Shown: positions 7,735 through 11,643 of the stretch, piece after piece
Layout: every line of letters starts with the position of its first letter
How positions within the stretch are numbered: the stretch's first letter is position 1
NCBI RefSeq assembly: GCF_001279525.1
Contig: NZ_LGDY01000158.1
Span: forward strand, 1 to 11,643
Source of the DNA: Nocardia sp. NRRL S-836
GTDB lineage: Bacteria; Actinomycetota; Actinomycetes; Mycobacteriales; Pseudonocardiaceae
DNA: 11,643 nt
Direction: 5' to 3'
Translations under genes and position numbers: made by a program
Notes under the pieces: model-generated
What the model was told of the DNA's origin: nothing
Database searches by the model: none
The model's input: only the letters and a program-made list of their open reading frames with translations

Positions 7735-7950
7735 GTGGATGCCGAGATCGTCGGATCGCAGGCCAGGCTGACGTTGAGCCGGTCAGAGGTCCTGTTGCTG
7801 CTCAACGTGATCGTCCTGCTGGACGGGCATCAGCGCAGCGACGTGGCCTACCAGGAGCAGGTGGGCCACCCGCGCGAAGAGGTCAGGCAGTACGCGGACC
7901 AGCTCGCTGAGCTCGCTCGGTCGATGCCGCGCGAGCAGGGCCGGGACTGA
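7735..7950 (+). CDS. Small cytosolic protein, 71 aa, candidate immunity or partner protein
   Basis: The GTG start at 7735 lies 8 bases after the stop of the ALF-repeat gene. Its ribosome-binding site AGGAG (7725-7729) overlaps that stop, so the two genes are tightly coupled. The product has no signal peptide. It reads as a short beta strand (QARLTLSRS), a leucine-rich helix (EVLLLLNVIVLLDG), then a charged helical half with REEVRQYADQLAELARSM. The pattern LTLSRSEVLLLLN resembles, from memory, small actinobacterial proteins with a leading strand and helix of similar size; no function is attached to these that I can name. Position and size fit an immunity protein for a C-terminal toxin domain, though a chaperone or unrelated gene is possible. 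A terminator hairpin follows 6 bases after its stop, so it is the last gene of the operon. Confidence 0.75.
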   Translation: MDAEIVGSQARLTLSRSEVLLLLNVIVLLDGHQRSDVAYQEQVGHPREEVRQYADQLAELARSMPREQGRD

Positions 7951-7956
7951 GCGGGG

Positions 7957-7985
7957 AAGGCCGTTCCCGTTGGTGGAACGGCCTT
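7957..7985 (+). terminator. Terminator-like hairpin at operon end (second similar copy)
   Basis: AAGGCCGTTCC (7957-7967) and GGAACGGCCTT (7975-7985) form a perfect 11-bp stem with a 7-nt loop, six bases after the stop of the 71-aa gene. It shares GGCCGTTCCCGTTG and GGAACGGCC with the hairpin at 3008-3037. The symmetry and convergent gene arrangement mean it could also stop transcription from the minus-strand remnant at 7991-8285. Confidence 0.75.
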
Positions 7986-7990
7986 GCCAC

Positions 7991-8285
7991 TCACGGCTTC
8001 AGCACCACTTTGCCGATGGTGGCCCGGGATTCCAGGGCCTCGTGAGCGTCCGCAGCGTCCTGCAACGCGAAGAGAGGGTTGACCGCCGGCACGAACCGGC
8101 CGCTCGCGAGGCCTGCCATGGACTCCTTCTCCAACGTCCGCAACCCGCGGCGCAGCAGTCCAGGTCCCAGCGCGACGACCGCGGTGAGGCTCTTCGGGTA
8201 CAGGTTGCCGACGCTCGTGTCGGTGGCCGTGCCGGAGGAGCAGGTTCGAGGCTGGGCCGAACTCGTACTGCCGGATAGCGAACGT
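7991..8285 (-). pseudogene. Internally deleted zinc-type alcohol dehydrogenase/NAD(P)H:quinone oxidoreductase
   Basis: Two minus-strand fragments in different frames match opposite ends of one medium-chain dehydrogenase. Near 8285 the frame reads AIRQYEFGPASNLLL, the usual N-terminal beta strand of this family (compare RAIRQYEFGP). From about 8235 down to the TGA at 7991-7993 another frame reads SSGTATDTSVGNLYPKSL, later SMAGLASGRFVPAVNPLFAL, DAADAHEALESRATIGK and VVLKP, the classic C-terminus of quinone oxidoreductases. The roughly 200 residues between them, with most of the catalytic and Rossmann domains, are missing and the join is out of frame. There is no ATG at the N-terminus: ACG occupies 8285-8283, where MFAIRQYEF would require ATG, so the start may also be mutated. 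The gene cannot make an enzyme. A MerR-type promoter lies directly upstream, apparently intact. Confidence 0.75.
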
Positions 8286-8292
8286 GATGGTG

Positions 8293-8323
8293 AGGCTAGG
8301 AGCTCCGGTTAACTGGAGGTCAA
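8293..8323 (-). promoter_or_regulatory. MerR-family-type promoter with operator palindrome in a 19-nt spacer
   Basis: Read on the minus strand, TTGACC (8323-8318) is a good -35 and TAGCCT (8298-8293) a fair -10, separated by exactly 19 bases. The spacer is centred on GTTAAC and carries the near-perfect palindrome AGCTCCGGTTAACTGGAGGT (8301-8320 on plus). An over-long 19-nt spacer with a dyad is the hallmark of MerR/SoxR-class activators, which untwist the DNA. The predicted start of transcription falls at or near the ACG at 8285, so the transcript would have been leaderless. The gene it drives is a deletion remnant, and no MerR regulator is present in the window. Confidence 0.6.
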
Positions 8324-8327
8324 CTAC

Positions 8328-8358
8328 GGCGCCCGACTGGGGACGGCGCCCACTGGGG
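8328..8358 (+). repeat. Imperfect tandem direct repeat, 17-bp period, upstream of the S1-like gene
   Basis: GGCGCCCGACTGGGG (8328-8342) is repeated as GGCGCCCACTGGGG (8345-8358), one base shorter. It lies 48 bases before the start codon at 8406, between the MerR-type promoter and the gene, a position where a regulator could bind. No clear plus-strand -35/-10 pair is visible here. Confidence 0.4.
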
Positions 8359-8405
8359 TGCGTTTCGCGTGTGGCAACCGCGCGAGCGCTGAACGGGAGG
8401 ACCTG

Positions 8406-9325
8406 ATGAAGATCACCACGGTGGTGCTGGGCGCCGCTGCGGTGGGCCTGTTCGCGGTGATCGGGCCCAACGCCATGACCGGTGGGACCGTCGTGCCGAA
8501 CGGCAGCCACCAGTTCCTCGCCCGCATCACTTCATCGGCCGGCGGCTGTTCCGGTGCGCTAGTCGATCCGGAGTGGATCGTCACCTCGTCGTCCTGCCTG
8601 CCGCAGACCGGCGAGACCAAGGTCGTCGTCGGCGAGGTGAACCTCGGCACCGGTGCCGGGCATCAGACGACGGTTGTGCAGGTCGTCAGACACACCGGCC
8701 GCGACCTCGCCATCGCGCGCCTGGCAGCAGCCACGCCGACCGCCCCGATCGCGCTCGGTACCACCGCCGCGGCGCAGGGCGAGGCGCTCAAGGTGGCCGG
8801 TTTCGTTCGCACGGAACAGGAATGGGTGCCTGACCGGCCCCGCCTCGCGTCGTTCACGGCGACGGCCATGACCGCCACCGACGCGCAGCTCGACGGTTCC
8901 GCCGACCTGTGCCGCGGCGACTCGGGCGGTCCGGTGTCTCGCCAGACCGGCAACGGGCCGGAGTTGGTCGCCGTCAGCCGTACCTACTGGCAGAACGGCT
9001 GTCTGCTCGTCACCGAGACCCGCAAGGGCAGCACCGCCACCCGCACCGACGACCTCGTCGCGTGGATCCGGCAGCAGTACTCCGCCCAGCGCATCCGCAA
9101 CTTCAACGGCCTGTGCGCCGACCTCGGCAGCAACGCGCCCGAGACCGTCGTGAAGACGGTGGCCTGCCGCTCCGGCCACTGGACGAGCCAGAGCTGGCGG
9201 ATCCCCGGCGACGGCATCATCCGCAACCACAACAGGTTGTGCCTCGATCTCGGTCCAACGCCACGAACACCCCGATCATCATGGCTGCCTACCGGCCCGC
9301 GCCGGGGTGGACCAGTCAGCAATGA
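8406..9325 (+). pseudogene. Secreted trypsin-fold (S1-like) protein lacking catalytic His, with a ricin-type lectin tail broken by a frameshift
   Basis: ATG 8406 follows GGGAGG (8395-8400). A signal peptide (MKITTVVLGAAAVGLFAVIG, cleavage near PNA) precedes an S1-like domain (about 24-225). GDSGGP is intact (Ser173) and the Asp is likely D100 (HTGRDLAIARL), but the usual TAAHC motif reads TSSSC, so the His position is Ser63. The cysteines around it are kept (GGCSG, SSSC, DLC, NGC). It is therefore predicted inactive as a protease. Two ricin/CBM13-like units follow: NFNGLCADLGSNAPE, then NHNRLCLDLG. After this G the frame shifts: restoring one base near 9254 gives SNATNTPIIMAA, then RPAPGWTSQQ and a TGA (9323-9325) where the family usually has Trp. 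Without restoration, the frame runs with no stop into the next gene, giving a nominal 828-aa ORF to 10892. Automated annotation may show that fusion. Confidence 0.7.
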
Positions 9326-9371
9326 ACTCTCCCGACCAGGATTTGACGCGAAAACCGAACTGGGGAACAGC

Positions 9372-10892
9372 ATGAAGAGCTTCAAACGCGTGACGCTGGC
9401 CGCGCTCGCGGTCGGCATGGGAGTCGCGGCGCTTCCGGCCGCGTCGCAGGCGATGTCCGGCGGGAGTCCCGTCCCTGACGGCACCTACAAGTTCCTGGCG
9501 AGCATCTACGCGGGCGGCAAGGGCTGCACCGGCTCGCTCGTCGCCGCCTCGTGGGTGATCACCTCGTCGAGGTGCCTGCCGGACGGCGTGGTGGCGACGG
9601 TCTCGGTCAACGGTGCCGTGCCGGTCGCGGTCGAGAAGGTCACGAAGCACACGTCGCGCGACGTCGCGGTGGCCAAGATCGCCGCCCACATCACCGACAT
9701 CACGCCACTTCCGCTGGCCACCTCCGTGCCCGCGGTGAACGACACGCTCAAGGTCGCGGGGGTTGGCCGCACCACCGTCGACTGGGTGCCGGCGAAGGCC
9801 CAGGTCGCCGACTTCAAGGTGACCGCGACGACCGCCACCACGCTGTCGTTGGTGGGAGACAAGGACACCTGCCTCGGCGACGCGGGCGGTCCGTCGGTCA
9901 GGGAGGCCAACGGCAGGCAGGAACTCGTTGCACTGCACCAGATGTCCTGGCAGAACGGCTGTTTCCAGGTGCAGGAGACCCGCAAGGGCACCACCGAGAC
10001 CCGCGTCGACGACCTGGGCAGCTGGGTGCAGAGCTCGATCGGCCCCGCCCTGGTCATCTGCTCCCCGGCGTCGATCTGGGTTGCGCGGCCGAACGGCGAC
10101 CTGCACCGCTACGTCCACCACGGCGCCGCCAACGGTGACGTGAGCTGGAGCGGCGGCGAGCAGGTCGGCTCCGGCTGGCTAGGCCGCATGCTCGCGGGCG
10201 GCAGCGGCGTCGTGTGGGACTTCCACAAGAAGATCGACGGCAACGACCCGTTCGCCGACGGCACGCTCAAGCGCTGGGCGTGGAACGACGCGAGCAAGAC
10301 GTGGAGCGGCGGCGGCCAGGTCGGCCAGGGCTGGGAGCGGTACCTCACGCCCGAGTATCGCAACCGCATCACCGTCGACAGCCGTGGCCGGATTTTCATG
10401 ATCGACGACCAGGGCAAGCTGCGTTACTACGTCTGGGACAACGGCACCAACAACTGGGTCAACGCCGCCGGCGAGACCGTCGAGTCCGGCTGGGAGCAGT
10501 ACAACTCGATCACCGCGGCCGGTGACGGCGTGCTCTACGCCCGCAAGCCCGACGGCAAGATGTACCGCTACCAGTACGACTTCACGTACAAGCGGTTCAC
10601 CCAGCGCGCGAAGCACGTCGGTGGCGGCTGGGAGATGTTCTCCGAGATCACCTCGCCGGGCGCGGACGTCCTCTACGGCCGTGGCGCGCTCGGCAAGGAC
10701 CCGTGGAACGACAACATCGTGCCGGTCCTGCGCTGGTACAAGCACTTCGACAACACCGACACCTGGGCGCCCGGCGCGGCCGACGGCACCGGCAAGTCCA
10801 TCGGTTCCGGGTGGAACACCGAGCTCAGCGTCTCCGCGGAACCCGGCAGCTGTGTCTTCCGGCGCGGCATCGTGATCCCGCCCGGCAGCTGA
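9372..10892 (+). CDS. Secreted trypsin-fold pseudoprotease fused to a tachylectin-like beta-propeller lectin domain
   Basis: The 506-aa protein starts at ATG 9372, behind CTGGGGA (9359-9365), with its own signal peptide (MKSFKRVTLAALAVGMGVAA, cleavage near SQA before MSGG). This supports a separate gene although the frame upstream is open. Residues about 27-220 are S1-like and closely paralogous to the preceding protein (shared WQNGC and ETRKGTTETR). Two catalytic residues are gone: TSSRC replaces TAAHC (Arg67 for His) and GDAGGP replaces GDSGGP (Ala171 for Ser); an Asp remains at D97. The trypsin disulfide cysteines are kept, so the fold is probably intact and used for binding. From about 230 to 490 come repeated units with Trp/Gly patterns (DGTLKRWAWND, GSGWERY-like, DGKMYRYQYD, GGGWEMF) typical of tachylectin-2-type propellers, which bind amino sugars in the animal prototype. 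Likely role: extracellular glycan or cell-wall binding; ligand unknown. Confidence 0.85.
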   Translation: MKSFKRVTLAALAVGMGVAALPAASQAMSGGSPVPDGTYKFLASIYAGGKGCTGSLVAASWVITSSRCLPDGVVATVSVNGAVPVAVEKVTKHTSRDVAVAKIAAHITDITPLPLATSVPAVNDTLKVAGVGRTTVDWVPAKAQVADFKVTATTATTLSLVGDKDTCLGDAGGPSVREANGRQELVALHQMSWQNGCFQVQETRKGTTETRVDDLGSWVQSSIGPALVICSPASIWVARPNGDLHRYVHHGAANGDVSWSGGEQVGSGWLGRMLAGGSGVVWDFHKKIDGNDPFADGTLKRWAWNDASKTWSGGGQVGQGWERYLTPEYRNRITVDSRGRIFMIDDQGKLRYYVWDNGTNNWVNAAGETVESGWEQYNSITAAGDGVLYARKPDGKMYRYQYDFTYKRFTQRAKHVGGGWEMFSEITSPGADVLYGRGALGKDPWNDNIVPVLRWYKHFDNTDTWAPGAADGTGKSIGSGWNTELSVSAEPGSCVFRRGIVIPPGS

Positions 10893-10913
10893 TCCCAAGT
10901 CGGTGGCGGCTTA

Positions 10914-10929
10914 TGGCACAAGTGTGCCA
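10914..10929 (+). promoter_or_regulatory. Palindrome after the pseudoprotease gene
   Basis: TGGCACA (10914-10920) and TGTGCCA (10923-10929) form an inverted repeat around AG, 22 bases after the stop, followed by AAAAAC. The loop is too small for an ideal terminator, so a protein-binding operator is also possible. Confidence 0.35.
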
Positions 10930-10940
10930 AAAACGCGCTT

Positions 10941-11102
10941 GTGTGGAAACTCGTCATCGCGAGCCCGCTCCTGGCCACGTCGGCGCCTGCAGTTTCGGCG
11001 TCGGCGAGACCGGAGCAGGTGGAGCAACCGCGGCCCTATCTCGCAGATCTCGGGCCCCTGTTCCAGGTTTGCTCCAGTTCGGTGCGCCACTGTCCAAAGT
11101 AG
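10941..11102 (+). CDS. Possible short secreted peptide, 53 aa, or remnant
   Basis: From GTG 10941 the frame reads VWKLVIASPLLATSAPAVSA, a good signal-peptide profile (basic residue, hydrophobic core, Ala-rich end with SASA). A Pro/Glu-rich linker and LGPLFQVCSSSVRHCPK with two Cys follow, ending at TAG 11100-11102. Third-position GC is high through the first part and falls near the end. No clear Shine-Dalgarno site precedes the GTG and the start is uncertain, so this may be the surviving piece of a larger secreted protein gene. No family is recognised. It lies between the palindrome at 10914 and the hairpin at 11115, which would fit a small transcription unit. Confidence 0.35.
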   Translation: MWKLVIASPLLATSAPAVSASARPEQVEQPRPYLADLGPLFQVCSSSVRHCPK

Positions 11103-11114
11103 ACGAAAAACGAT

Positions 11115-11153
11115 ATCGCCCACTGAGCCTGTTTATGCAGATCAGTGGGCGAT
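11115..11153 (+). terminator. Terminator-like hairpin
   Basis: ATCGCCCACTGA (11115-11126) and TCAGTGGGCGAT (11142-11153) are perfect 12-bp complements around a 15-nt loop, followed by TTGC. The structure starts 13 bases after the stop of the small peptide ORF. The loop is large and the T-run short, so termination is likely but not certain. Confidence 0.5.
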
Positions 11154-11299
11154 TTGCATGCCGTTCATTCAAGTGGACCTGACTACACAGCGTGAGAACT
11201 CTGTTGTAGCAGCTCAGGAGCCTGAGATGACCATCAAGGCTGTTAACCCCCGTGGCATCAGCCACTAAAGACTAGACGGAAGGGCGAGGTATGCACTGC
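11154..11299. other. Gap of lower GC with a tiny ORF, no convincing gene
   Basis: A 36-codon frame runs from ATG 11158 to TAA 11268, with an internal ATG at 11227 preceded by AGGAG (11216-11220); that internal start would give MTIKAVNPRGISH. GC and third-position bias are lower than elsewhere. A 5-bp hairpin (GTGGC 11252-11256, GCCAC 11261-11265) overlaps its end. I see no enzyme gene nearby that would support a peptide precursor. Confidence 0.25.
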
Positions 11300-11506
11300 T
11301 CAGATCCCGCCCTTCTGAATCATCTCCGCCAGTTCGTCTGGCGGGATGGAGTCAAGCCACTCCTCGTAGCGCAGCTGAGCCTCAATCCCAAACTGACTGC
11401 CGAAGGCATCCCACAGTGCGCCTCGAAGTTGATCAGCGCGCTCAGTCAGCGGCCCAAATCAATGGTCCCACCAGCGCCTGAGGTTCCCCCGGTAGCTCGG
11501 AGACTT
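11300..11506 (-). pseudogene. C-terminal fragment of an unrecognised gene with an internal stop
   Basis: On the minus strand the frame ending at TGA 11300-11302 reads FGPLTERADQLRGALWDAFG, then SQFGIEAQLRYEEWLDSIPP and DELAEMIQKGGI, a well-formed charged helical C-terminus. No usable start follows the in-frame TGA at 11459-11461. Upstream of that TGA the same frame continues as KSPSYRGNLRRWWDH. If the TGA were TGG (Trp), the join would read DHWFGPL, so a nonsense mutation is plausible. The frame closes again at TGA 11507-11509, close to the IS3-type gene, so the rest of the host gene may have been lost to the insertion. The family is not recognised. Confidence 0.4.
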
Positions 11507-11543
11507 TCAAGCATGGTCCGATAGGACCTGAAGGGAGTCGTCC

Positions 11544-11643
11544 GTGGCAGCACCGACGAAGTACCCCGACGAGCTGAAGGCTCGCGCAGTCCGGCTGTAT
11601 CGAGAGTCTGATCCAAGCCGGTGATCCGGCGGCTGGCCGAGCA
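11544..11643 (+). mobile_element. Start of an IS3-family orfA transposase gene, frameshifted and cut by the window edge
   Basis: GTG 11544 follows AAGGGAG (11531-11537). The translation MAAPTKYPDELKARAVRLYR, then ESD, is the start of the helix-turn-helix OrfA protein of IS3-family elements (Pfam HTH_Tnp_1). The frame hits TGA at 11622-11624. In the next frame the expected continuation KPVIRRLAE appears from 11615, so one base is missing between about 11610 and 11615 relative to an intact copy. OrfA would bind the inverted repeats and is joined to the DDE integrase OrfB by programmed frameshifting further downstream, outside the window. This early frameshift is not that programmed site. The left inverted repeat cannot be placed; GGTCC at 11515-11519 and GGACC at 11524-11528 form a small palindrome just upstream. 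Confidence 0.75.

Noticed and set aside
9279..10121. A 280-codon minus-strand ORF
   Set aside because: It is antisense to the pseudoprotease-tachylectin gene, which has a signal peptide, conserved Cys and domain motifs on the plus strand.
8406..10892. A single natural multidomain fusion protein of 828 aa
   Set aside because: The linker between the halves is the out-of-frame remainder of a lectin repeat, and a ribosome-binding site plus second signal peptide sit in the middle; two genes with a frameshift explains this better.
11158..11268. Tautomerase-like start (MPFIQVDL) suggesting a 4-oxalocrotonate tautomerase
   Set aside because: Only the first eight residues look similar; the remainder is too short and unlike the family, and no ribosome-binding site precedes it.
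1..11643. CRISPR arrays, tRNA or rRNA genes
   Set aside because: I saw no regularly spaced repeats and no cloverleaf or rRNA-like segments on either strand.

Overview
The window is very GC-rich, uses G or C at most third codon positions, starts genes with ATG or GTG, and carries typical actinomycete families: GAF-ANTAR regulator, ALF-repeat protein, secreted S1-like proteins with lectin domains, and an IS3-type transposase. This suggests a filamentous actinobacterium, perhaps of the Pseudonocardiaceae (Lentzea, Saccharothrix, Amycolatopsis and relatives). That placement is inference from style, not from a marker gene.

Layout. Positions 2-609 hold the end of an unrecognised gene and a small gene whose GTG start overlaps its stop. 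A strong stem-loop (708-750) precedes a GAF-ANTAR antiterminator gene (872-1660). From 1752 to 2567, minus strand, lies a tyrosine-recombinase-like remnant with two in-frame amber stops. About 440 bp without a convincing gene follows. A terminator-like hairpin (3008-3037) then opens the central unit. This unit comprises a possible promoter, a frameshifted small secreted peptide gene (3158-3350), a 175-aa secreted protein (3355-3882), a 1271-aa secreted ALF-repeat protein (3911-7726) and a 71-aa non-secreted protein (7735-7950). It closes with a second hairpin of almost the same sequence (7957-7985). The domain order of the large protein (signal peptide, repeats, coiled coil, hydrophobic pre-toxin-like segment, unique C-terminus) and the small gene directly behind it resemble a polymorphic toxin and a partner or immunity gene, but no toxin fold is recognisable.

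Positions 7991-8285, minus strand, hold the two ends of a zinc-type alcohol dehydrogenase/quinone oxidoreductase joined by an out-of-frame internal deletion. A well-formed MerR-type promoter (19-nt spacer containing a palindrome) sits in front of it. Next come two tandem paralogous genes (8406-9325 and 9372-10892) for secreted trypsin-fold proteins. Both lack the catalytic His, and the second also lacks the Ser. The first carries a ricin-type lectin tail broken by a frameshift and the second a tachylectin-like propeller. The frameshift removes every stop between them, so they read as one long ORF.

The right end (10893-11643) holds a possible short secreted peptide, a hairpin, an unrecognised minus-strand gene fragment, and the start of a frameshifted IS3-type transposase gene cut by the window edge.

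Overall this is an accessory region of secreted, possibly interaction- or antagonism-related proteins, interspersed with decayed genes.
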